A stretch of DNA of 10,256 nucleotides from Planctomycetaceae bacterium. Lineage in GTDB: Bacteria; Planctomycetota; Planctomycetia; Planctomycetales; Planctomycetaceae. The notes beneath the pieces were generated by a model that saw nothing but the letters and a program-made list of their open reading frames with translations, was not told the DNA's origin and did not search any database. The position numbers and the translations under genes were made by a program. Location of the stretch: NCBI GenBank assembly GCA_947463775.1, contig CANHVD010000152.1, positions 1-10,256 of the forward strand, in the 5' to 3' direction. This document shows positions 1 through 6,214 of this stretch, piece by piece. Position 1 is the stretch's first letter, and the number at the start of each line of letters is the position of its first letter.

Positions 1-4
1 ATGC

Positions 5-520
5 CTAGATCATGTCCAACTTACGGTGTCGTCGTGACGGGGGCTTCGCGCATTCGGCACAGATGCCATGCACTTCCAGGCGATGACCACTCATGCGAAA
101 GCCGTGGTCCGCAGCAACTCGTTCCAGGAAAGCTGAGATTTCCTCGTTGCGAAACTCCACAAGCTGCTGGCACTTTTCGCAGATGAAATGGTCGTGCTGT
201 GGATATCCGTAATCGTGTTCGTAAACTTCACGGTCGTTAGAACGCGCAACTTTACGGATCAGTCCTGCCTCTTCGAGCGAACTGATGGTCCGATAGATTG
301 TCGCTCGGCTGACGCGTCCACCATCGCGCCGGGGCTGAGTCAGCCGCGCGACGATCTGATCGGAATCGAAATGCTCGTGTTCAGCGAAGATCTCGCGAAC
401 GATTGTTTCGCGTTCCTGTGTCAGACGTTTTCCCTGAGTCGCCAGGTACTCCCGAAATTTTTCGACAGGCGATGCTGCGACTTCCTGACGATCGAACTCG
501 TTGACAGCCAGATCACTCAC
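5..520 (-). CDS. Fur-family metal-responsive transcriptional regulator
   Basis: This protein of about 171 residues is a metal-dependent DNA-binding repressor of the Fur superfamily, which controls metal uptake or peroxide stress genes. An N-terminal winged helix is visible (FREYLATQGKRLTQERETIV, then VSRATIYRTISSLEEAGLIRKV). It is followed by the metal-binding and dimerisation part: EHEHFDSDQI, the YGYPQHDHFICEKC segment with its HDH and CxxC, and a second CxxC (CAEC) near the C-terminus. Two CxxC pairs are known structural zinc sites in many Fur proteins. I chose the GTG start at 518-520 because GAGG lies six bases before it (527-530) and the family's usual N-terminus begins there. A longer in-frame version starting with TTG at 583 adds 21 residues unlike Fur. 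Which metal it senses (Fur, PerR or Zur) cannot be told from the sequence. A perfect palindrome lies upstream at 597-614. Confidence 0.93.
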   Translation of the reverse strand: MSDLAVNEFDRQEVAASPVEKFREYLATQGKRLTQERETIVREIFAEHEHFDSDQIVARLTQPRRDGGRVSRATIYRTISSLEEAGLIRKVARSNDREVYEHDYGYPQHDHFICEKCQQLVEFRNEEISAFLERVAADHGFRMSGHRLEVHGICAECAKPPSRRHRKLDMI

Positions 521-526
521 TTTGAA

Positions 527-530
527 CCTC
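527..530 (-). promoter_or_regulatory. Ribosome binding site deciding the GTG start of the Fur-family gene
   Basis: The minus strand reads TGAGGTTCAAAGTG. This places GAGG six bases before the GTG at 518-520, a standard Shine-Dalgarno spacing. The alternative TTG start at 583 has no comparable site, so this motif favours the shorter protein. Confidence 0.6.
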
Positions 531-596
531 AGAGAAAACGCTGAACCGAGACACTGGCCTGAGCTTGCGATGGTGTGGCTCAAGCGGCGGGGCTGA

Positions 597-614
597 GTGA
601 AATTCAGATTTCAC
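597..614. promoter_or_regulatory. Perfect 18-bp palindrome upstream of the Fur-family gene, candidate operator
   Basis: The sequence GTGAAATTCAGATTTCAC has two perfect 7-bp arms around a 4-base centre. It lies 76 bases upstream of the preferred GTG start of the Fur-family gene, in the gap between that gene and the FlgM-like gene. Its symmetry and position suit an operator, possibly for autoregulation. It does not match the classical Fur or PerR box, so the binding protein is unknown. As RNA it would also fold into a 7-bp stem with a tetraloop. Confidence 0.4.
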
Positions 615-672
615 CCAAAGACGGCCTCAGTTTGGCCAGGATTTCGCGAAATGTCACTCGCGATGCCCAAGA

Positions 673-697
673 AGCGGCTCTTTTCTGAAAAGCCGCT
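673..697 (-). terminator. Hairpin terminator after the FlgM-like gene
   Basis: AGCGGCT (673-679) pairs perfectly with AGCCGCT (691-697), and three A-T pairs can extend the stem inward past a single-base bulge. It begins 24 bases beyond the stop codon of the minus-strand gene at 721. On the minus strand the stem is followed by TTCTT, a short imperfect T-tract. Strength and direction are inferred. Confidence 0.55.
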
Positions 698-720
698 CGT
701 TGATAGCAGCCAAAATTCGG

Positions 721-969
721 TCAAACAGACAAATTGTCGTCTTCCAGGCTCTGCAACATCCGCGAAAGCGCCTTTTCGAGGATCTCTTCCGAGTCGTAAT
801 CACCACGGGCGATTGCACCACGGATTGCCGCCAGCCTCTCCTTTTGCAGTTGTTCGGCTTCTTCCTGAGACAACTGGTTATCCGTTTCGCTATCCACTGC
901 GCGTTGCGGAGCATCCACTTCGGGCAAATCGGGTTCTGCGGCAGCAGGTTGTTTCTGAAATGTACTCAT
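721..969 (-). CDS. Small FlgM-like protein (putative anti-sigma factor)
   Basis: This is an acidic 82-residue protein. Residues 1-40 are rich in Glu, Asp, Gln, Pro and Ala and look disordered. Residues 41-75 form two likely amphipathic helices separated by a turn (LAAIRGAIARGDYDSEEIL, then EKALSRMLQSL). The pattern of a helix, G-x-Y, an acidic turn and a second helix resembles the sigma-binding C-terminal half of FlgM, the anti-sigma-28 factor, including its disordered N-terminus. I chose ATG at 967-969; a GTG four codons upstream (979-981) is also possible, and neither has a clear ribosome binding site. No flagellar or sigma factor gene is adjacent, so a role as anti-sigma factor rests on the helix pattern alone. 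A hairpin terminator follows the stop. That the gene is real is likely; the function is tentative. Confidence 0.65.
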   Translation of the reverse strand: MSTFQKQPAAAEPDLPEVDAPQRAVDSETDNQLSQEEAEQLQKERLAAIRGAIARGDYDSEEILEKALSRMLQSLEDDNLSV

Positions 970-1192
970 TGGAGGTATCACGAAACAGGCCAGCGAAGAT
1001 TTGGACTCAGTATGCGAAACTGGATTGGGGAAATCATTCCCTCAGGGGGATTCGACGGTTTGATTATCGTATTCACGCCAGGATCGGAGGTCCAGTCCCC
1101 AATTTGGCTGTTGACGTATCTCCTGTGTGGCCAGCGTGTTTGGTCGATCCAAGCTTTTGGATTCTGCATCACAAAGGGATGGGAGGCCGAAT

Positions 1193-2590
1193 TTAGTTTG
1201 GACGTGATCGGAGATAAAGCTCTTTCATCAGCAGATCGATTGCTTTTCCGCGTGATTTAATGGCTCTGTCAAGTTTTTGAGCCTGCTGCGACTGAACAGC
1301 CTGACGATTCAGATTTGTCAGTTCTTCAAAGTCGACTTTCCAGCCACTATCTCTGGCAGCCTGCACAAGATCGCTTTGAATTTCTGCAAGATTCGAGAGA
1401 AGTGCTTCCGACAGTTCCGAATTGATGACTCGATAAGGCGATGTTGGCAGAAAAGCCGATCGTGAAATGCTGGAGGAATCCGGCATTGCATTTCTTCTTC
1501 GTTGCGGCTCCGGGTGCTCCACCGAAGAATCTGGATTGTTGAGTTGCGGGAGAGGGTCTGCCTCTGCATCCGTTGAAGTGACTGTCAGATCATTCTTCGA
1601 GATGCGTCGACTGATCAGCCATGCAAAAACTGATGCTGCAACCAAAAGTGCTGCAGCGGCGTTGTTCTGAATGAGCGCAAGGCTGATACCGGACACAAGG
1701 CAGATCACAGCAGCAATCGCCAGAAGAGTTTTCCATAAACCAGCACGATGTGCAGACGCTATCTCTGATGTGCGTACCTGCACGACTGGCATAGATCCAG
1801 ACAGTGCCTCCCCACTAGACGAATGAGGGTAGCTGTCGATCGAGATTACCACGACCGTACTGTTGTCAGACCCTCCCCGACAGTTTGCCAGATTGATCAG
1901 CAGCCTGGATGACTCGGTCGGCGGCATTGATCCGACAATCTGTCCAATCTCAGTATCGCTGACGTGATTTGTCAGACCATCGGAACAGAGCAGGAACAGG
2001 TCGCCGGGTTCAACCGAAAATGGTCCTTCGATGTCGACCTGGACGTGAGGGTCAGGCCCGAGGCAGCGGGTGATCACATTGCGAGGGTGAAAGAGTTCTA
2101 CATTCTCTGGCGTTGCTCGACCCAGCCGAATCATTTCCCACTGGAGACTATGGTCAAATGTCAGTTGCTCAATATGGCCGCAGCGGACTCTGTAGACACG
2201 ACTATCGCCAACATGGCCAACCAAGGCACCTCTTTCGGAGAGACTGAGGACACTGCACGTCGTTCCCATTCCTTCGAATTCACGGTTCTCCCGCCCTCGG
2301 TCATTGATGGCTTTGTTTGCCGCAACGATCGCTTCTCGCATGCGACTTTCTACGGTTGTGGCGTTGTTGTTCTTGAAGTAGGCATGCGGGAGTGTGTCGA
2401 TTGCGATGCGACTGGCCAGATCTCCAACTGCGTGTCCGCCCATCCCATCAGCCACGACAAACAGGTGGCCACAGCGGCTCCACTCCTCTGCATCGTTGCA
2501 CATTCGAATCTGCAACGAATCCTGATTCATGGCGCGCCGCATCCCTTTGTCCGTGCGCGAGGCGTATTGAACGGATGGGGGTGACGACAT
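1193..2590 (-). CDS. PP2C-family Ser/Thr protein phosphatase with membrane-anchored C-terminal tail
   Basis: This 465-residue protein should remove phosphate from Ser/Thr residues of proteins, reversing Hanks-type kinases, which are abundant in planctomycetes. Residues 1-254 form a full PP2C domain. Visible motifs are RRAMNQD (18-24), VADGMGGH with metal ligand D48 (46-53), GMGTT (107-111), GHVGDSR (125-131), LCSDGLTNHV with D204 (201-210) and GGSDNSTVVVI with D242 (239-249). These are the metal-binding acidic positions expected for an active enzyme. A linker leads to two close hydrophobic segments at about 286-307 and 311-327, followed by RRISKN. The hairpin suggests that catalytic domain and tail are both cytoplasmic. 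The tail (about 330-465) is hydrophilic and ends in a helical, Gln- and Leu-rich region; I recognise no domain in it. Bacterial stand-alone PP2C enzymes are usually about 250 residues, so the second half is an addition. No kinase gene is adjacent. The start is ATG without an obvious ribosome binding site. Confidence 0.93.
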   Translation of the reverse strand: MSSPPSVQYASRTDKGMRRAMNQDSLQIRMCNDAEEWSRCGHLFVVADGMGGHAVGDLASRIAIDTLPHAYFKNNNATTVESRMREAIVAANKAINDRGRENREFEGMGTTCSVLSLSERGALVGHVGDSRVYRVRCGHIEQLTFDHSLQWEMIRLGRATPENVELFHPRNVITRCLGPDPHVQVDIEGPFSVEPGDLFLLCSDGLTNHVSDTEIGQIVGSMPPTESSRLLINLANCRGGSDNSTVVVISIDSYPHSSSGEALSGSMPVVQVRTSEIASAHRAGLWKTLLAIAAVICLVSGISLALIQNNAAAALLVAASVFAWLISRRISKNDLTVTSTDAEADPLPQLNNPDSSVEHPEPQRRRNAMPDSSSISRSAFLPTSPYRVINSELSEALLSNLAEIQSDLVQAARDSGWKVDFEELTNLNRQAVQSQQAQKLDRAIKSRGKAIDLLMKELYLRSRPN

Positions 2591-3174
2591 GGATGAACTA
2601 CTTGGAAGCCAATCGCGATGACACGAAACCTCTAATCGCCAAAATGACCCGATGTCGCAGGATTTTGGGGCTCGGCGAAACCTGAGCAGCCAGAGTGTAC
2701 AGTTAGGGTGGATACTGGCTAGTCAACGGCAGGAAATCGTTGGTTCCGCCTGTCTTCGGGAAAGCAATTGCACTCACGCCTCAAGGTTTAACGCTCAGGG
2801 GCCAACCCTCGGTTCGACTGCCAGAGTCAGGTTGGTGAGGCATATTCAATTGGGGGATATATTAACTCTACCCCTCTAAAGCCCTGAAGCAGCTGCTCAG
2901 GATTCTTTGACCGGATGGGCTGATTTCCAGCTTCGGCCCAATGTTGTTTCTGAAATCAGTGCTGCCGTCGAAGGGGTGTGGAGTCATGGCCAACTGGTCT
3001 TTGTTGGGCCCGACTGACTAAAAGTCTGCTCAACAGGTCAGTTTCCAAGCACAGGATTTGCGGAGGAGAACCCAGCCATCAAGGGGCCGGTTGGAGGTAG
3101 AGGGACGCTCCGGACCGTATTCGCAGCTTCTGTTCCAGAAATCCGCAGGTGATTGCTTCACCTCAGTATCGAAA
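2591..3174. other. 584-bp gene-free stretch with several imperfect hairpins
   Basis: I see no convincing coding region here; the open frames are short and unlike known proteins. Four possible stems are visible. CCAACC (2802-2807) can pair with GGTTGG (2830-2835), with GACT/AGTC inside. A near-palindrome lies at 2883-2901, with AGCAGCTGCT at its centre. TGGGCTGA (2916-2923) can pair with TCGGCCCA (2933-2940). A longer stem spans 3002-3035 (TGTTG/CAACA outer, GACT/AGTC inner, 12 pairs with one small internal loop). A small perfect hairpin, AGGTGA/TCACCT (3147-3163), lies 12 bases past the stop of the LuxR-type gene. No T-tract follows any of them. The region must include the phosphatase promoter, but I cannot pick out -35 and -10 boxes with confidence. 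Confidence 0.4.
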
Positions 3175-3549
3175 TCAGTTTTCGGACATCAATGACTCTG
3201 CAGGCTCGAAGTAAGTCTGGTTAGCGAATCGATTTCGTTCCTGAAGCTCCTGGTCTGCAAGAACTGAGATGCGAACCATCTCCGCCGTGCTGTTTACTCC
3301 GAGTTTGCGAGCCGCGTTTGCGCGATGTTTTTCAATCGTCTTAACGCTGATCTGGAGCTCCTGAGCAATGCTCTTGTTTGCAAGTCCATTAGAGACGAGC
3401 TGCACCACTTGAAGTTCTCGGCGTGAAAGGCGTCGGATCTGCTGCCTTGCTGCGTCACGTCGTGACATCCATGTTCGGAAGGCGACTTCGTCGGAAATCG
3501 GTGCTGAAAATGAACCTGATGTCATTGATGGTGCAACTGACTGGATCAT
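3175..3549 (-). CDS. Stand-alone LuxR/GerE-type helix-turn-helix regulator
   Basis: This 124-residue protein carries one recognisable domain, a LuxR/FixJ-type DNA-binding domain at residues 41-98. It starts RLSRRELQVVQLVSNGLANK and continues into SIAQELQISVKTIEKHRANA, then the fourth helix KLGVNSTAEMVRIS. The SRRE motif, the G-x-x-N-K-x-I-A turn and V-K-T-I-E-K-H-R recognition helix are standard for the family. There is no receiver or autoinducer domain: the first 40 residues are too short for one. How it is regulated cannot be inferred. GGAG lies nine bases before the ATG (minus strand GGAGACGCAGCGATG), supporting this start. The frame stays open for 22 codons upstream, but no ATG, GTG or TTG occurs there, so the absence of a receiver domain is not a start-site error. 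The gene stands alone between two poorly coding stretches. Confidence 0.85.
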   Translation of the reverse strand: MIQSVAPSMTSGSFSAPISDEVAFRTWMSRRDAARQQIRRLSRRELQVVQLVSNGLANKSIAQELQISVKTIEKHRANAARKLGVNSTAEMVRISVLADQELQERNRFANQTYFEPAESLMSEN

Positions 3550-3767
3550 CGCTGCGTCTCCAATTTTCTTCTGTGTGCCGTAATGCTCAGGCTTTTGAAC
3601 TTTGCTGAGTCTGAGTCAGTTTTATGGACTTGAGTTAGAGATTCTATTCGGGTTGACGAACGGGTGTTTATCAACTCCAACCTGAGTAAGTACCTCTATA
3701 GCCCGTGATGCGGGCAGTTCCCGTGGGAGTTTCCAGGTAGATACGCCGCGTGGCGAAGTCAGGTCCT

Positions 3768-3783
3768 GTGATCTGAGGATCAC
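3768..3783. repeat. Perfect 16-bp palindrome GTGATC-TGAG-GATCAC
   Basis: GTGATCTGAGGATCAC has two perfect 6-bp arms around a 4-base centre. It lies about 220 bp upstream of the LuxR-type gene and about 190 bp past the end of pgsA. It resembles symmetrical operators of GntR- or CRP-like proteins in general form, but its spacing does not fit the CRP consensus. Its role is unknown. Confidence 0.3.
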
Positions 3784-3936
3784 TACCCTCACTTGCGTGA
3801 AATTCCCCTGGGGAACGCGCCTTACTGCAAGGAGGATGCAAACACTCCGGTCGTGATGGTTCTCCGTGAGGGAAAACCCGTAGTCGAGCGAAGCCTTCGG
3901 CTTCAAATCGTTCAAGGCAGTATTGTCCTTAACAAC

Positions 3937-3957
3937 CGTGCCTGCATCAGGCTCACG
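3937..3957 (-). terminator. Possible terminator after pgsA
   Basis: CGTG and CCTG on the left pair with CAGG and CACG on the right, around a CAT loop with a two-base bulge. An alternative is the perfect GCCTG/CAGGC stem. The hairpin begins 19 bases past the pgsA stop. On the minus strand it is followed by GTTGTTAAGG, which is only partly T-rich, so termination is tentative. Confidence 0.35.
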
Positions 3958-3975
3958 TTGCGGACAAGTGAAGAA

Positions 3976-4608
3976 CTATCCCTGGCGCAGCAGAGAGAAT
4001 CCACGCAGCAGATAGACAAATCCGCTCCAGACAGTAATCGCGACGGCGATCCAGAGTAGCACGTCTCTGACTGCTGGCAGCCATGGCCACGGGAGATCTG
4101 TGGAGAGCGAGAGCAGGCTGGCCGTTACTGCAACACACTGGACAGACATCTTGAGTTTGCCTGACAGGCTGGCTGAGAAATCCTTGCCTTCTTTCTCCAG
4201 AATTCCGCGGAGGCTGGAGACAAACATCTCACGTCCAATGATGAGGATAACCATCCATGCGTTGACACCAGATCCAGGTGCATCCTGTTTTTCGAGCAGA
4301 AAAACGAACGTGCCGCAAACGATCACCTTGTCAACGAACGGATCGAGAATGCGTCCCAGAACAGTGATTTGTTTGTACTTGCGAGCCAGGTAACCATCGA
4401 GCGCGTCGGTCGACGCGGCGAAGACAAATAGAGCGGCGGAAGAAATCCACCAGCCGCCAGTGGTGATCATCGAAAAAAGGACAATCGACAAAAGCAGCCG
4501 AGTCGCCGTTACGAAGTTTGGCATATTGAGCGATTCACGCCCAATGACCGCTCCGCGTTTCGGCTCCGATTCTGCTTCGGTGCGAGGTGTCGTTTCCGGT
4601 GATGACAT
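3976..4608 (-). CDS. pgsA: CDP-diacylglycerol--glycerol-3-phosphate 3-phosphatidyltransferase
   Basis: This 210-residue inner-membrane enzyme transfers the phosphatidyl group from CDP-diacylglycerol to glycerol 3-phosphate, giving phosphatidylglycerophosphate, the committed step to phosphatidylglycerol and cardiolipin. The full CDP-alcohol phosphotransferase signature is present: D68, D71-G72, A75-R76, G85, D89 and D93, matching D-x2-D-G-x2-A-R-x8-G-x3-D-x3-D. NMPNFVTATRLLLS (28-41) is the typical PgsA entry into the first membrane helix, and several more hydrophobic segments follow. The hydrophilic first 27 residues are a modest N-terminal extension. The IIGREMFVSSLRGILEKEG stretch (about 125-143) is typical of PgsA rather than phosphatidylserine or cardiolipin synthases. 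The start is ATG without a clear ribosome binding site. It lies 166 bp downstream of rimO on the same strand with no obvious terminator between, so co-transcription is plausible. Confidence 0.93.
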   Translation of the reverse strand: MSSPETTPRTEAESEPKRGAVIGRESLNMPNFVTATRLLLSIVLFSMITTGGWWISSAALFVFAASTDALDGYLARKYKQITVLGRILDPFVDKVIVCGTFVFLLEKQDAPGSGVNAWMVILIIGREMFVSSLRGILEKEGKDFSASLSGKLKMSVQCVAVTASLLSLSTDLPWPWLPAVRDVLLWIAVAITVWSGFVYLLRGFSLLRQG

Positions 4609-4774
4609 AAAAAACTGCGTACCAACCTGCGGTCAGAGGAAGTTGAATCCAACGGGCGGTGAACGGATATCATGATCGGTTGATAAGTCCCGCCGAGCAC
4701 GGTCATTGCTGACACCTGTCGTTGGACCTTTGTCCGTAATCGACATTCCTGGTTACAGCCGCCTCGTCAGCAGA

Positions 4775-6214
4775 TTACTCTTCCTCGCCCTCATCATCAA
4801 TCATGGACACCATGCCGACGAGGTCGTAATCCTGACGCTCCATGATTTCAACGGGCACCATGTCCCCGATCTGGAGTTCAGAACCGGTCACAATCACGTT
4901 AGAGTCGATCTCCGGGGCGTCGGCAAAGGTACGGCCAACATAGACTCCGTCACCGACTTCTTCGTCGATGATGACATCCAGTTCGTAGCCGATCATTCTG
5001 TCGGCATGCTCGAAGGCGATCTCCTGCTGCAATTCCATCAAGGCGTCGCGCCGGGCTTCTTTGACTTCTTCAGGCAAATGGCCATCGAGCTTGACCGCAG
5101 GTGTGCCGGGTTCAAGCGAGTATGTGAAAACTCCCATACGCTCAAAACGAGTCTCTTTAACAAACTGCTTCAACTCTTCGAATTGCTCGTCGGTTTCTCC
5201 CGGGAACCCAGCAATGAACGTCGTCCGCAGGACTACGTTTGGAATCCGTTCACGAAGCTTCTGGACGAGTTCTCGGGTCTGTTCACTATTCACGCGGCGC
5301 TGCATTCGTTTCAGCACATTGGAATTGATGTGCTGCAGAGGCATATCAAGGTACGGCAGGATGTTGCGTGAGTCGGCGATAACGTCGATCAACTCATCTG
5401 AGAAGTTAATCGGATACAGGTACATCAGGCGAATCCAGTCGATGCCTTCGACCTTCTGAAGTTGTCGCAGCAGCTCTGCCAACTGAACCTTGCCGTAGAG
5501 ATCCATTCCGTAATAAGTGGTGTCCTGAGCAACCAGGATCAGTTCTCGTACTCCATCGTCGGACAATTCACGGGCTTCATCAAGAATCATCTCGATAGGC
5601 TTAGTGACGTGCTTACCGCGCATTGACGGAATTGAACAGAACGTACAAGTGCGATCACAGCCTTCCGAAATCTTCAGGTAAGCGTAGTGGTCTGGCGTGA
5701 TTCGCAGGCGGGACTGATCGTTCATCGCTTTGATTGGGGCCGGGCGGAACAATTCACGTTGTTCTCGAGCACCTCCGACAAGTCGATCGGCAACCTTGGT
5801 AATCTCATCTCGTCCAAAAACGCCCACAACATGATCAATGTCCGGCATCTGTTTTAGCAGTCCGCCGTCGGCTTCAAGTCGCTGGGGAAGGCAACCCGCG
5901 ACAATGACGCCCTTGGTTTTGCCAGCTTTCTTCAGATCCAGCATTTCCTGAATGACGGAGCGGGATTCTGCTCGTGAGCTTTCAATGAAGCCGCAGGTGT
6001 TAACGATGACGAAATCAGCACCTTCCGGCTCAGAAACGAGTGAATAACCATCCAGAGACAATGACCCCAACATCTTCTCGCTATCGACGAGATTCTTGGG
6101 GCAGCCCAGGCTGACGAAGGCATATGTTCCCTTTGTCTGGCGTGGATCGAGAGGCTCTGACGAGCTGGCTGGAGATGACGGAGCAGATAGGTCAATAATC
6201 GGGAGAGAGGCCAT
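4775..6214 (-). CDS. rimO: Ribosomal protein uS12 methylthiotransferase RimO
   Basis: This radical SAM enzyme adds a methylthio group to the conserved aspartate of ribosomal protein S12. From the chosen ATG the protein has 479 residues. The N-terminal methylthiotransferase domain carries three cluster cysteines: C38 (SLGCPKNLVDSE), C74 (NTCGFIE) and C108 (AGCLPQR). The radical SAM motif CxxxCxxC is at C186, C190 and C193 (GCDRTCTFCSIP). A C-terminal TRAM domain contains GRTFADAPEIDSNV; the DAPEID element points to RimO rather than the tRNA enzyme MiaB. The frame extends to a GTG at 6292, adding 26 residues (including two Cys) that precede the usual start. I prefer ATG at 6212-6214, although AGGA lies rather far upstream. 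The protein is slightly longer than the usual 430-450 residues, owing to a Ser/Pro-rich N-terminal segment. The acidic end DDEGEEE is also visible. Confidence 0.95.
   Translation of the reverse strand: MASLPIIDLSAPSSPASSSEPLDPRQTKGTYAFVSLGCPKNLVDSEKMLGSLSLDGYSLVSEPEGADFVIVNTCGFIESSRAESRSVIQEMLDLKKAGKTKGVIVAGCLPQRLEADGGLLKQMPDIDHVVGVFGRDEITKVADRLVGGAREQRELFRPAPIKAMNDQSRLRITPDHYAYLKISEGCDRTCTFCSIPSMRGKHVTKPIEMILDEARELSDDGVRELILVAQDTTYYGMDLYGKVQLAELLRQLQKVEGIDWIRLMYLYPINFSDELIDVIADSRNILPYLDMPLQHINSNVLKRMQRRVNSEQTRELVQKLRERIPNVVLRTTFIAGFPGETDEQFEELKQFVKETRFERMGVFTYSLEPGTPAVKLDGHLPEEVKEARRDALMELQQEIAFEHADRMIGYELDVIIDEEVGDGVYVGRTFADAPEIDSNVIVTGSELQIGDMVPVEIMERQDYDLVGMVSMIDDEGEEE

Larger units (their letters stand above)
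3550..3975. other. Intergenic stretch between pgsA and the LuxR-type gene; weak open frame only
   Basis: This 426-bp stretch contains one minus-strand open frame, 3622-3915, of 97 codons starting with TTG. The product has no motif, signal peptide or membrane segment I recognise, and no ribosome binding site is evident, so I do not call it a gene. Other contents are a perfect 16-bp palindrome at 3768-3783, a hairpin at 3937-3957 just after pgsA, and the upstream region of the LuxR-type gene. Confidence 0.4.

Noticed and set aside
521..583. N-terminal extension of the Fur-family protein from a TTG start
   Set aside because: The added 21 residues do not look like Fur, and the GTG at 518-520 has a well-placed GAGG.
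1147..1162. ATCCAA-GCTT-TTGGAT palindrome after the phosphatase stop, considered as a terminator
   Set aside because: The stem is short and AT-rich, and no T-tract follows on the minus strand. It is too weak to call.
1964..2584. 206-codon plus-strand open frame opposite the phosphatase
   Set aside because: It lies entirely antisense to the clear PP2C gene, and its product has no recognisable family.
2801..2836. GGTTCGA-containing segment resembling a tRNA T-arm
   Set aside because: The bases flanking the GGTTCGACT loop do not form a T-stem, and no acceptor, D or anticodon arms fit around it.
3622..3915. 97-codon minus-strand open frame between the LuxR-type gene and pgsA
   Set aside because: It starts with TTG, has no evident ribosome binding site, and its product has no recognisable motif or compositional sign of a real protein. 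It may be a chance frame; conservation would be needed to call it.
4706..5371. 221-codon plus-strand frame opposite rimO
   Set aside because: It is antisense to the conserved RimO radical SAM and TRAM regions. His- and Asp-rich composition is typical of a shadow frame.
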